The notes under the pieces are model-generated. The model worked only from the letters and a program-made list of their open reading frames with translations, was not told the DNA's origin and made no database searches. A DNA stretch of 64,000 bases, from NCBI GenBank assembly GCA_937876195.1, contig CALEIK010000023.1, positions 1-64,000 of the forward strand. The letters are read 5' to 3'. A program made the translations under genes and the position numbers. This document shows positions 34,298 through 42,606 of the stretch, one piece after another. The DNA is from an uncultured Flavobacteriales bacterium. GTDB taxonomy: Bacteria; Bacteroidota; Bacteroidia; Flavobacteriales_D; Crocinitomicaceae. Position 1 is the stretch's first letter; each line of letters opens with the position of its first letter.

Positions 34298-35392
34298 TTA
34301 TGCTGCCATCTTTCCTGCATAGAAGTGATTCTTACACTCACCCCAATCACTCCTGCCGTTGTTACGCAAGAACATCTGAAAACTAATCTCCGATTGCCTG
34401 AAGACTTCAAGGCCAACATTATCTTTAACGACATCCTTGCAAATAAATTCACGAGCGTCAATGCCAAGTTCATCCCGCACATTCATTTCTCTCTTAACTT
34501 CATGATAAAACTGATACCAACGAGCATATTGCTCCAGATACTTCGTGGACACTCCCCTCAAGTGGCCATTGACAAAATCTTTGAAGCCTCTGGTGAATGC
34601 ATTCACCGCCTGGTTATGCACATCTCTGTTCTCAAAGCTGATGTGATGCTTCCCAAGAAAGGTTTCCTGCGGAATCATAGCTTTCTTGAAGAATGATTTA
34701 TAAGTTCTATGTGCATCGCTGTAAACTGTGATGTCATTGAATTTATTGCCAACAAAATAGGCTCCGAGATGTTCCCGATTGGTTCTTCCCATATGTGAGA
34801 GGTGAACATCAATGTGCTGGCTATTGCGGCCATAAGCGAAGAACACCTTTGTATTGTATGGAGATTCACCGACAAGTCGCTTCCTCCAGGATTTATATGC
34901 CCTCTTATCATCTATATCCAGATTCAACCTGCCTTTTCTGCTGATGCGAAGCCAGGTCTCATCAAACTCAATAATTTCGCTCTGAAAAATTGATTCCTGT
35001 TGACTGAGAGCTGAAAGGAGCTTGTGACGCCAATTGAAGACCGTTTGCTCTGATAAACCCAGTTTCTTCTTGAGGTCCTTGAGCGATGAAAGGTTGAGTG
35101 AAAGAAAGTCCTCAACAAATCCATTCCACTCATTGAGCTTCTGAACTTTGGATAGAACGGTTCCTGTCCTGTAATTGAAATTCTTTCCACAATCTCTGCA
35201 GACATATTTCTGAATGTCTTTTCTCAAGCCGTTCTTAACGATTTTGGTTGACTTGCAGGTTGGGCAGTTTATGCAATTAGAGTGCTGGTCAAAAACGCTG
35301 TAAGTGCTTTTGATAAAAGATTCCAAGTCTCTTTTTTCTGCCGAAGAGAGATTGGAATGAAGGATTTGATATTTGAGTTTTTCAAGTTTCAC
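34298..35392 (-). CDS. IS1595-family transposase
   Basis: 364 aa. A zinc ribbon at the N-terminus has paired cysteines (CINCPTCKS, then YVCRDCGKNF). The catalytic core carries SEIIEFDETWLRISRKG (first Asp), DITVYSDAHRTYKSF (second Asp) and, near the end, QFYHEVKREMNVRDE (Glu-containing). A helix-turn-helix (LKKKLGLSEQTVFNWRHKL) precedes the core. The frame is intact, with no stop or frameshift, and it is contained within matching terminal repeats, so the element may still be mobile. Confidence 0.93.
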   Translation of the reverse strand: MKLEKLKYQILHSNLSSAEKRDLESFIKSTYSVFDQHSNCINCPTCKSTKIVKNGLRKDIQKYVCRDCGKNFNYRTGTVLSKVQKLNEWNGFVEDFLSLNLSSLKDLKKKLGLSEQTVFNWRHKLLSALSQQESIFQSEIIEFDETWLRISRKGRLNLDIDDKRAYKSWRKRLVGESPYNTKVFFAYGRNSQHIDVHLSHMGRTNREHLGAYFVGNKFNDITVYSDAHRTYKSFFKKAMIPQETFLGKHHISFENRDVHNQAVNAFTRGFKDFVNGHLRGVSTKYLEQYARWYQFYHEVKREMNVRDELGIDAREFICKDVVKDNVGLEVFRQSEISFQMFLRNNGRSDWGECKNHFYAGKMAA

Positions 35393-35601
35393 TGCTATTA
35401 TACGAGAGAAACTGAAAAATGTTTCATTAAAAGAGTTGATTATAAGGACTTAACACGAATATCAGTCACTGTTTAGAGTTGAACCAAAACAATTGATTGG
35501 AACTAAATAGCCCATTTGTTCCCACCCAAGGTTCTCAACGAGTTCCTTGAGCATATCGTCAAGGCGTTTTCCATGCAATGGGTTGTTGGGCTGTTCCGAC
35601 A

Positions 35602-37287
35602 TTATTTCACCAATTTTTTGTAGCGAATTCGTTTCGGTCCTTGATCACCCAATCGTTTTTTACGATTTTCCTCGTATTCTGAGTAAGATCCTTCAAACCA
35701 ATAGACTTCAGAGTCACCTTCAAACGCTAAAATGTGCGTACAAATACGGTCCAGGAACCATCTGTCGTGAGAAATAACCACCGCACAACCCGCAAAATTT
35801 TGAATTCCTTCCTCGAGTGCGCGTAAAGTATTAACATCGATATCATTCGTTGGCTCATCGAGTAACAATACATTCGCTTCCGTTTTCAATGTCATAGCTA
35901 AATGCAAACGATTTCGCTCACCACCAGATAAAACTCCGACCTTCTTGTTTTGATCCGAACCGTTAAAGTTGAATTTTGACAAGTATGCACGTGCATTGAC
36001 TTTCTGGCTTCCGATTTCAATGAATTCCAATCCGTCAGAAACGACATCAAATACTGTTTTTTCTGGACTAATATCTTCGTGGGTTTGATCTACGTATCCC
36101 AATTTCACGGTCTCTCCTACCTTAAATTCACCTGAATCAGCTTGAAGATTTCCCATGATCATATTAAAAATGGTGGTTTTACCCGCGCCGTTTGGACCAA
36201 CAATTCCAACAATTCCTGCAGGAGGCAATTTGAAATTCAAATCACCGTACAACAATTTATCGCCAAACGCCTTAGACACGTGTTCCGCGTCAATCACATT
36301 TGTACCCAAACGAGGTCCGTTCGGAATTGGCATTTCAAGCATTGCTTCTTTGGCGTTTACATCCTCAGCAAGCATCTTGTCGTAATTGGTAATACGTGCT
36401 TTATTCTTAGCATGTCGACCTTTTGGATTCATTCTCACCCACTCTAGCTCACGTGCTAACATTTTTTGTCGCTTCGATTCTGTTTTTTCTTCGTCTTTTA
36501 GACGTTTTCCTTTTTGCTCCAACCATGAAGAATAATTTCCTTTCCATGGAATCCCTTGTCCGCGATCCAATTCTAAAATCCATCCTGCAACATTATCCAA
36601 GAAGTAACGGTCGTGCGTTACAGCGATAACTGTTCCTTTGTAGTGTTGTAAATGTTGCTCCAACCATTCAATCGATTCAGCATCCAAGTGGTTGGTGGGC
36701 TCATCCAGCAATAAGATATCAGGTGTTTTTAATAACAATCGGCATAAAGCGACTCTTCTGCGCTCCCCACCGGAAAGTGTGCCAATTTTCTGATCATCGG
36801 GTGGGCATCTCAATGCATCCATGGCGCGTTCGAGTTTTGTATCCAATTCCCATGCATCTAGGGCATCGATTTTATCTTGAACCACACCTTGACGCGTAAT
36901 CAGTTTGTCCATTTTATCGGCATCATTCATGATTTCTTCGTCCATGAATGAATTGTTGATTTCTTCAAATTCCTTGAGAATGTCCACTGTTTCCTGAACG
37001 CCTTTCATCACAATTTCCTTCACAGTCTTAGTTTCGTCGAGTTCTGGTTCTTGCGGTAGATAACCAACAGTGTATCCATCTGAAAATACAACATCTCCTT
37101 GGTAGGCTGAATCCAATCCTGCGATAATGCGCATAATGGTTGATTTCCCTGAACCATTGAGACCAATGATACCAATCTTGGCACCATAGTAGAATGATAG
37201 GTAAATGTCTTTTATGATTTGTTTTCCTTGAGGTGTATTCTTTGACACACCGACCATTGAAAAAATGATTTTTTTATCGTCTGACAT
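35602..37287 (-). CDS. ettA: Energy-dependent translational throttle protein EttA (ABC-F)
   Basis: Start chosen at ATG 37287 (MSDDKKIIFSMVGVSK); a longer frame adds eight residues. Two ABC cassettes with Walker A motifs GLNGSGKST and GPNGAGKTT, signature LSGGERRR and LSGGERNR, and Walker B LLLDEPTNHLDAES and LLLDEPTNDIDVN. The linker between the domains and the tail end (NRKKRLGDQGPKRIRYKKL) match EttA, which binds the ribosome E site and slows initiation when ATP is low. The gene is followed, with overlapping stop and start, by the VF530 gene. Confidence 0.93.
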   Translation of the reverse strand: MSDDKKIIFSMVGVSKNTPQGKQIIKDIYLSFYYGAKIGIIGLNGSGKSTIMRIIAGLDSAYQGDVVFSDGYTVGYLPQEPELDETKTVKEIVMKGVQETVDILKEFEEINNSFMDEEIMNDADKMDKLITRQGVVQDKIDALDAWELDTKLERAMDALRCPPDDQKIGTLSGGERRRVALCRLLLKTPDILLLDEPTNHLDAESIEWLEQHLQHYKGTVIAVTHDRYFLDNVAGWILELDRGQGIPWKGNYSSWLEQKGKRLKDEEKTESKRQKMLARELEWVRMNPKGRHAKNKARITNYDKMLAEDVNAKEAMLEMPIPNGPRLGTNVIDAEHVSKAFGDKLLYGDLNFKLPPAGIVGIVGPNGAGKTTIFNMIMGNLQADSGEFKVGETVKLGYVDQTHEDISPEKTVFDVVSDGLEFIEIGSQKVNARAYLSKFNFNGSDQNKKVGVLSGGERNRLHLAMTLKTEANVLLLDEPTNDIDVNTLRALEEGIQNFAGCAVVISHDRWFLDRICTHILAFEGDSEVYWFEGSYSEYEENRKKRLGDQGPKRIRYKKLVK

Positions 37288-37377
37288 TGCTTTTGTTTGA
37301 GATTTCCTCAAAGGTAGCTAAAATCGAGATAAAAGACTTCAAGATGAAAGATTTTAAGACGTGCTGTTAAAAAAAAT

Positions 37378-37698
37378 CTAGTCCATGAAGCCTTTACAAA
37401 CCGTAGAAGTTTTTACCGTTTCCGAATGAACTGAATTCTTGCTTAATTTGACAATGTAATTGGACACTATTAAAACCGCTGAGATGGAAAAAGAATACAC
37501 TATAATTCTGGCGCCATGCTTTAATTTGAACAGTAAATGGATCGGCAGAAGAATGAAAACAACAAGCAAAGGAATTGTAGCAGGAAATAGGATGAAACTC
37601 GCGTAGAGTTCACCTTGGAAAAGTAATTCAACCGAGCGCTGGAATCCACAAGTTAAGCAGTCAATCCCAAAACTCGATTTCCAGCTGCATTCAATCAA
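37378..37698 (-). CDS. DUF2752 family small membrane protein
   Basis: The SFGIDCLTCGFQRSVELL segment is the DUF2752 signature (CxxCGxxR type). I prefer a TTG start at 37698, overlapping the upstream stop TGA in the sequence TTGA; a longer frame to ATG 37788 would run 94 bp into the previous gene. 106 aa with two hydrophobic segments (ATIPLLVVFILLPIHLLF and IVYSFSISAVLIVSNYIV). Third of three small membrane-protein genes read in the same direction. Start is uncertain. Confidence 0.65.
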   Translation of the reverse strand: MIECSWKSSFGIDCLTCGFQRSVELLFQGELYASFILFPATIPLLVVFILLPIHLLFKLKHGARIIVYSFSISAVLIVSNYIVKLSKNSVHSETVKTSTVCKGFMD

Positions 37699-38042
37699 AA
37701 TCGACCGAACATTGAAACACCGATCCCTACTGCAATCACAACAAGAATAAGATAAAGTGCTGCTAACGATGTCCCGATAATTGCACAAACAAATCCACCT
37801 TTTGCATTTTTGAATGAAGCTTCAAATCTAGCAGGATCTGTCAAATACTGTTTTTTCACCTTAGGATAGAGGCTTAAAGCTATAATGCCACAAATTAGAC
37901 CTGGTAAAATATACAGTACACATCCAACAATAGAAAGTATTCCTAAAGTTAATACCGCATTTGCATTTGGTAGTTTCGCGCCAACAATATTGCTTGCACC
38001 ATCTTTGACCCCTGGGTCTAATAAATCATCAAAATCACTCAT
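37695..38042 (-). CDS. CCC-motif-type membrane protein (DUF4190-like)
   Basis: Start chosen at ATG 38042 (MSDFDDLLDPG), overlapping the upstream gene's stop by four bases; a longer frame is less likely. 115 aa with membrane segments around VLTLGILSIVGCVLYILPGL and LAALYLILVVIAVGIG. It has the lysine-rich loop YPKVKKQYLTDPARFEASF common to the CCC-motif family of Bacteroidota, small inner-membrane proteins of unknown function. Transcribed between two similar genes in one operon. Confidence 0.8.
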   Translation of the reverse strand: MSDFDDLLDPGVKDGASNIVGAKLPNANAVLTLGILSIVGCVLYILPGLICGIIALSLYPKVKKQYLTDPARFEASFKNAKGGFVCAIIGTSLAALYLILVVIAVGIGVSMFGRF

Positions 38043-38545
38043 TTTTTCATATATTTTAAATGCAATCCATACATGATGATGAATCCAACTGGAAAAATCA
38101 TCGACCATAATATTGAAGCGACGCCAAAATTAGCAAACATTCCATTAAAAGTTGAACCTATGCTTAAAACTGTTCCAGTCAATGGAATTATTTGACCTAC
38201 AACGTAGATAAAGTAACCTATTTTGCGCAATTTCCACATAAACAAGGCGCCTGCAAGACAAAGAATACTGCCAGCAATGGAAAGTAGATAGGTGATTTTT
38301 GTCCACCGGTAACCATTTCCCAAACTTTGAGAAAAATCATCGCCCTCACCGATTGAGTCATTCAAATCAGTCATGACACCCTCTAGCATGGACATGGTGA
38401 AAAGTCCAAAAACTGATGAGATAATAGAAAAACCGACCCCTACAAACGTCAATATACAAAGTACAGTAAGAAACGAGGGACGTTCCCACACACGCTCTTC
38501 ACTATTCAGTTCTTCATCCAATAAATCCAATTCCCCGTTCGTCAT
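38039..38545 (-). CDS. Multi-TM membrane protein, unknown
   Basis: Start at ATG 38545 (MTNGELDLLDEELNSEERVW); a TTG four codons earlier is possible. 168 aa with an acidic N-terminus and four hydrophobic segments (FLTVLCILTFVGVGFSII, ITYLLSIAGSILCLAGAL, IGYFIYVVGQIIPLTGT and ILWSMIFPVGFIIMYGL). Likely an inner-membrane protein encoded with the next two genes in a translationally coupled set. Family not recognised. Confidence 0.78.
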   Translation of the reverse strand: MTNGELDLLDEELNSEERVWERPSFLTVLCILTFVGVGFSIISSVFGLFTMSMLEGVMTDLNDSIGEGDDFSQSLGNGYRWTKITYLLSIAGSILCLAGALFMWKLRKIGYFIYVVGQIIPLTGTVLSIGSTFNGMFANFGVASILWSMIFPVGFIIMYGLHLKYMKK

Positions 38546-38558
38546 GCTATATAACAAA

Positions 38559-38586
38559 ACAACCCCCTGATTACTCAGAGGGTTGT
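38559..38586 (-). terminator. Intrinsic terminator downstream of the DUF4190-like gene
   Basis: Arms ACAACCCCCTGA and TCAGAGGGTTGT pair around a 4-base loop (11 of 12 Watson-Crick pairs and one G-T). On the minus strand TTTTG follows the stem, so it ends transcription of the gene at 38606-39007. Confidence 0.65.
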
Positions 38587-38605
38587 AAAATATTAAATAC
38601 TAATC

Positions 38606-39007
38606 TTACTCGTTCTCAGCATCTTCGATAGACTGCTCTAACTGGTCCATAGCATCTTGCCACTCACCACCAAGATCAGTTGTAGCTGAAGCCGCGATAG
38701 ACAATCCAGCAACTAAAATCCCAGACCAAACTACAGAAACGATACCGATAACCAATCCAGCAACTGCTAAACCTTTTTTACCACCCGTTTTCCCTAGTTT
38801 CGACATTGCCATACCACTAAGTATAACACTGACGATAGCAAGTACTAACCATACATACATAAGCCAACCACTTCCTCCAGTGATTATAGCTGCAACTGAA
38901 AGCGCTGCGATCCAATTAGACAATACCAAGGTTACAAGTGCTAGTACAAATCCAGCAATTCCCATTTGTTTCCCTTGTGGTTGAGTTCCATTGTTTTCTT
39001 CTGACAT
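38606..39007 (-). CDS. DUF4190-like membrane protein
   Basis: 133 aa. Starts MSEENNGTQPQGKQMGIAG, followed by hydrophobic helices (FVLALVTLVLSNWIAALSV, VWLVLAIVSVILSGMAMS and GLAVAGLVIGIVSVVWSGI), a DUF4190-type arrangement with an acidic, helical end (QDAMDQLEQSIEDAENE). Expressed apart from the downstream trio, because a terminator lies between. Role unknown. Confidence 0.78.
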   Translation of the reverse strand: MSEENNGTQPQGKQMGIAGFVLALVTLVLSNWIAALSVAAIITGGSGWLMYVWLVLAIVSVILSGMAMSKLGKTGGKKGLAVAGLVIGIVSVVWSGILVAGLSIAASATTDLGGEWQDAMDQLEQSIEDAENE

Positions 39008-39131
39008 AATAATAATAATTTAAGTTTGACTGCTAATATAGGAAAATCATTTGCTGAGTTGGTTCACATAATGTAAAAAAATGCATCAAAACATATCAAC
39101 AATTACCTTTTAATTACTTATTTTAGGACCT

Positions 39132-39776
39132 ATGAATCGCAGCAACTATCTATTAAAAACGTGGATTCTCACACTCTGTTTTGGTGTGTTAATAACTGTT
39201 AATTTTGGGTGTAAAAAAGGGAAGGCAGACATTGAAATGACAGGGGTAATTACGGATAAAACCTTTGCTAGTGGACTTTCGGGTGCCTCTATTTATCTGT
39301 ACGAAATATCTGCTGATGGTAGTGATATTACACTTATTGGAGAAACTTCAACATCATCCGATGGCAACTACAGCCTTTCTTTCCCTCGGAACCAGGTATT
39401 AAAGTATACGTTACTTGTTGAAAAAGAGAACTACTTTTCAATTGAAGAAGACATTAGCTTCTCAGATTTGTCAATAGAACATGTGAATATCCATAACTAC
39501 GCGACCACAGCAATGTCATGGGCTAGACTGCGATTTGTAACATCATCTGGCAGTACAGCGCAATACAATCGTCAGGAAGGAAAAGTCGACTGTGAGATGT
39601 GTTGCCCTGCCGGTGTAAATACGATTACGGGTCCTATTGACACTTCTATATACTGTATCAACGACGGAAATACGACATACTCGTATCAATATCTCATTCA
39701 AGGAACTTCTAATTCTGGTGTAAAATCAGCCACTACAGCGGCATTTGATACAACGGAGATACTGCTTCAGTGGTAA
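39132..39776 (+). CDS. Lipoprotein with carboxypeptidase-regulatory-like domain
   Basis: 214 aa. The signal peptide ends in a likely lipobox (VNFGCKKGK), so Cys at residue 27 would be lipidated. Residues ~32-110 form a regulatory beta-sandwich (DIEMTGVITDKTFASGLSGA, then TSSDGNYSLSF). A Cys-rich stretch (VDCEMCCPAG) near residue 155 is unusual. Probably anchored in the envelope. Convergent with the helicase gene, from which it is separated by the inverted-repeat hairpin. Confidence 0.82.
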   Translation: MNRSNYLLKTWILTLCFGVLITVNFGCKKGKADIEMTGVITDKTFASGLSGASIYLYEISADGSDITLIGETSTSSDGNYSLSFPRNQVLKYTLLVEKENYFSIEEDISFSDLSIEHVNIHNYATTAMSWARLRFVTSSGSTAQYNRQEGKVDCEMCCPAGVNTITGPIDTSIYCINDGNTTYSYQYLIQGTSNSGVKSATTAAFDTTEILLQW

Positions 39777-39779
39777 TGT

Positions 39780-39859
39780 CGGCATCTCGGCATCTCGGCA
39801 TCTCGACAAGCTCGATGACCGAGCTAAACATGAACATCGGTAATCGAGCTTGTCGAGAT
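39780..39859. terminator. Long hairpin with GGCATCTC tandem repeats between convergent genes
   Basis: Three tandem GGCATCTC copies precede a hairpin whose arms (39800-39822 and 39837-39859) pair at 22 of 23 positions. The right arm reaches the stop codon of the helicase gene. It is likely a bidirectional terminator for two convergent genes. Confidence 0.6.
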
Positions 39860-41370
39860 TACTCGTCATCCAAAACAGCACGCAACTTCTGTTGCAATTG
39901 TCTGTTGTAAGTTTCTATAATGTACTTGTAATAATTCGGTGTGCTCTTCGTGATACACTTTGTATAGTGCTTCAAACGGTGTTCAATGTGATCTTGAAGC
40001 ACGTCCATTATTTCCAATCCATGAAAATAATCCGTTGCGGCCTCGCAAATTACCTTAAAGTGATTTTCTAACGATTGTTCAACAGCCTCTTTTCCTTTCA
40101 TTCCATTGTCAATGCAGTCGTAATAAACTTCTTTAATGTTGAAACTATCCAGTTCTTTGACGTTAATAACTTCTTCTGCACCACGTGGAAATTCAAATTC
40201 AACTTCAAATTCAATATCGTCTGATTCACTCAAACGTGATTCTAAGAAGCGATCTGGGAATGCAAAAGCATCTTGCCAGTTGATGTAATCTTGCCATAAA
40301 CCAAATCGACGGACATTGTTCCCCAAGTCAATCAACTTGAAACGGTCTTTCTTCGGAAGTTTTCTAGAACCACGACCAATCATCTGGTGGTAGAGTGTCA
40401 ACGAGCGCGTCGCGCGATTCAAAATGATTGTGTTCACCGTAGGTTCGTCAAATCCAGTGGTCAAAATACCTACCGAAGTCAAAATAGCATCGGGCGTTTC
40501 TTTGAACCAACTCAATACATCTTTTCTGTCCTTGTCGCTGAAGGTCGAATCCAAGTGGCGGATTTTATATCCTCTCTTCTTAAATGTCTCTTCCACGCGA
40601 ATAGAAGTATCAATTCCTGAGTTGAAAATCAGTGTTTTATCACCAATTGCTACTTCCTCGTATGCAAAAAGTAATTTCTCTTGCATGAAGTAATTGCCGT
40701 AAACGACATCGGAACTGTTTACTGTAAAGTCACCATTCGATCCGATCTTCAATCCATGCAAGTTCACATCGTACGTGTAAGAATCAGCATCAGCAAGATA
40801 TCCCGATTCAATCAAGGCTGAAATACTCTCCCCTACAATCAATTTATTGTAATTGTCATTCAGAGGAAGTGCCTTGTTGCTACTCAATGGAGTCGCTGTA
40901 ACACCCAGTATATTCGCATTTTGGTAGAATTGAAAGATCTTTCTAAAACTATTGTAGTGTGCCTCATCGACAATCACCAATCCAATGTTCTCAATGAAAT
41001 TTTCGTCATCATTTAAGCGATTGTTCAACGTTTCTACCATGGCGATAAAACAATGATAATCGTCTGGATTTTCAATCTCTTTGACTTCGCTGTTAATGAC
41101 TTTATTGTTGACTCCAATCGCGCTTAGCTGCTTGGATGTCTGTACAGACAGCTCAATGCGATGCGTTAATATTAGGACCTTCTCTTTTGATTCTTCAATG
41201 TATTGTTTTGCTATCTCAGAGAAAATTACTGTTTTTCCACCACCAGTCGGCAATTGAAACAACAAGTTAAAATCCTTTCCACTTTTACTAAACTCTTCGA
41301 GAATTTTGTGAACGGTCGATGCCTGAAAGGGATAAAGGGTTTTAGCTTGGTAAAGTTCTGTATCTATCAT
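39859..41370 (-). CDS. DEAD/DEAH-box superfamily 2 helicase
   Basis: 503 aa. Motif I LFQLPTGGGKTVIFSEIA, motif II LVIVDEAHYNSF (DEAH), and C-terminal motifs GRGSRKLPKKDRFKLID with LTTGFDEPTVNTIILN. This is the SSL2/UvsW-like arrangement of superfamily 2 helicases. A C-terminal ~100-residue helical extension (ENHFKVICEAATDYFHGLE) is outside the core. Probably an ATP-dependent DNA helicase in repair; substrate not determined. Confidence 0.9.
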   Translation of the reverse strand: MIDTELYQAKTLYPFQASTVHKILEEFSKSGKDFNLLFQLPTGGGKTVIFSEIAKQYIEESKEKVLILTHRIELSVQTSKQLSAIGVNNKVINSEVKEIENPDDYHCFIAMVETLNNRLNDDENFIENIGLVIVDEAHYNSFRKIFQFYQNANILGVTATPLSSNKALPLNDNYNKLIVGESISALIESGYLADADSYTYDVNLHGLKIGSNGDFTVNSSDVVYGNYFMQEKLLFAYEEVAIGDKTLIFNSGIDTSIRVEETFKKRGYKIRHLDSTFSDKDRKDVLSWFKETPDAILTSVGILTTGFDEPTVNTIILNRATRSLTLYHQMIGRGSRKLPKKDRFKLIDLGNNVRRFGLWQDYINWQDAFAFPDRFLESRLSESDDIEFEVEFEFPRGAEEVINVKELDSFNIKEVYYDCIDNGMKGKEAVEQSLENHFKVICEAATDYFHGLEIMDVLQDHIEHRLKHYTKCITKSTPNYYKYIIETYNRQLQQKLRAVLDDE

Positions 41371-41574
41371 ATGTCTATTGGTGCAAAAAGCGGGTACAAA
41401 AGTAGTGTCTTTTTCGTCAATAACAAAAAGAACGCAGATTCAATTCCATTTTATTACTGGATTGCTGAATTCTTGTCTCAAAATCGAACTGTGACTTAAA
41501 TTACTTTTATATCTGTTGGAAACAGTTATTTTTGTCGGAATTAAAATTATAATCAATAGCTAAGCAATAAAGAT

Positions 41575-42522
41575 ATGAGCGAAATAGAAAAAGTAAAATG
41601 TTTGATCATCGGTTCAGGTCCCGCTGGATACACAGCAGCAATCTACGCTGCACGTGCAGACATGAAGCCAGTTTTGTACCAAGGCATGGAGCCAGGTGGA
41701 CAGTTGACAACCACGAATGAAGTGGAGAATTTCCCTGGATACCCAGACGGTGTGACAGGTCCAGAAATGATGATTCAGTTGGAAGCTCAAGCAAAACGCT
41801 TTGATACGGACGTTCGTTTCGGCTTTATAACAAAAGTTGATTTTTCTGGTGATGTTCACAAATGTTGGACAGAAGACGGTAAAGAGATTCACGCAGAAAC
41901 GGTGATTATCTCTACAGGTGCTTCAGCGAAGTACTTAGGATTAGAAAGTGAGCAACACTACTTAAAAATGGGCGGTGGCGTCTCTGCTTGCGCTGTCTGT
42001 GACGGATTCTTTTACCGAGGACAAGAAGTTGTAATTGTTGGGGCTGGTGATTCAGCTTGTGAAGAAGCGCACTACCTTTCTAAATTGTGTACTAAAGTGA
42101 CCATGCTTGTGCGTAAAGATGAGTTTAGAGCGTCCAAAATCATGGCTGAGCGTGTAAAGAACACAAAAAACATTGAAATTTTATTCAACACGGAAACGGT
42201 TGAAGTATTAGGAGATGACAACGGTGTGACTGGTACGAGAGTAAAAAACAACATAACTGGAGAAGAAAAAGATATTCCTTGCACTGGATTCTTCGTGGCA
42301 ATTGGACACAAACCAAATACAGATATTTTTAAAGATTACATCGATTTAGACGAGACGGGTTACATCAAGTATGCGCAACCGGGAACTTCTAAAACGAATG
42401 TGCCTGGCGTATTTGTCGCAGGAGATGCTGCAGATAAAACGTACCGTCAAGCGGTTACAGCTGCGGGAACAGGTTGTATGGCGGCTTTAGATGCTGAGAG
42501 ATACCTTGCTTCGAAAGAGTAA
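41575..42522 (+). CDS. trxB: Thioredoxin-disulfide reductase
   Basis: 315 aa. The FAD-binding site is IIGSGPAGYTAAIYAARADM; the redox disulfide is SACAVCDGFFYRG (C139 and C142); the NADPH site is VVIVGAGDSACEEAHYL; the C-terminal FAD segment is GVFVAGDAADKTYRQAVTAA. Full length for a low-Mr reductase. It recycles thioredoxin with NADPH in the cytoplasm. Followed by a 10-bp-stem hairpin. Confidence 0.95.
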   Translation: MSEIEKVKCLIIGSGPAGYTAAIYAARADMKPVLYQGMEPGGQLTTTNEVENFPGYPDGVTGPEMMIQLEAQAKRFDTDVRFGFITKVDFSGDVHKCWTEDGKEIHAETVIISTGASAKYLGLESEQHYLKMGGGVSACAVCDGFFYRGQEVVIVGAGDSACEEAHYLSKLCTKVTMLVRKDEFRASKIMAERVKNTKNIEILFNTETVEVLGDDNGVTGTRVKNNITGEEKDIPCTGFFVAIGHKPNTDIFKDYIDLDETGYIKYAQPGTSKTNVPGVFVAGDAADKTYRQAVTAAGTGCMAALDAERYLASKE

Positions 42523-42537
42523 TAAAAAATGATTCAT

Positions 42538-42571
42538 GTGAAGGTGTGCTAACATAAAAGTACACCTTCAC
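42538..42571 (+). terminator. Hairpin downstream of trxB
   Basis: GTGAAGGTGT (42538-42547) and ACACCTTCAC (42562-42571) are exact reverse complements around a 14-base loop, shortly after the trxB stop. The T-rich tail is weak, so termination may be inefficient. Confidence 0.5.
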
Positions 42572-42606
42572 TTGTAATACTGCTGAAAAAGAAATACTTT
42601 CAAGGA

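Larger units (their letters stand above)
33830..35485. mobile_element. IS1595-family insertion sequence, complete
   Basis: The terminal inverted repeats are GGTTCAACTCTAA + TTAGTGACTGATA (33830-33855) and its near-exact complement at 35460-35485 (24 of 26 match). Flanking direct repeats AAAACAAT occur at 33822-33829 and 35486-35493, an 8-bp target duplication as expected of IS1595 elements. The element is 1656 bp, carries a minus-strand transposase and about 430 bp of extra sequence at its left end. Confidence 0.92.
33705..35602 (-). pseudogene. VF530 (DUF2132) family gene disrupted by the IS element
   Basis: The gene starts at ATG 35602, overlapping the ettA stop by one base (translationally coupled). 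Its first 39 codons run to 35486 and end with PINCF. After the IS element the frame resumes at 33821 with LKDPSMKSSLVFLRKTPW and ends at the TAA at 33705. Removing the 1656-bp element and one copy of the 8-bp duplication restores a continuous 77-codon gene. VF530 proteins are small DNA-binding-like proteins of unknown role. In its present state translation would end eight codons into the element. Confidence 0.9.

Noticed and set aside
34249..34482. A 77-codon frame inside the transposase region
   Set aside because: It lies out of frame within the transposase gene, whose protein has full IS1595 motifs.
37378..37788. A longer ATG start for the DUF2752 gene
   Set aside because: It would overlap the upstream gene by 94 bp and add a Cys/Arg-rich leader not seen in the family.
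39780..39805. Tandem GGCATCTC copies as a CRISPR-like array
   Set aside because: Units are 8 bases with no spacers and only three copies, so a simple tandem repeat fits better.
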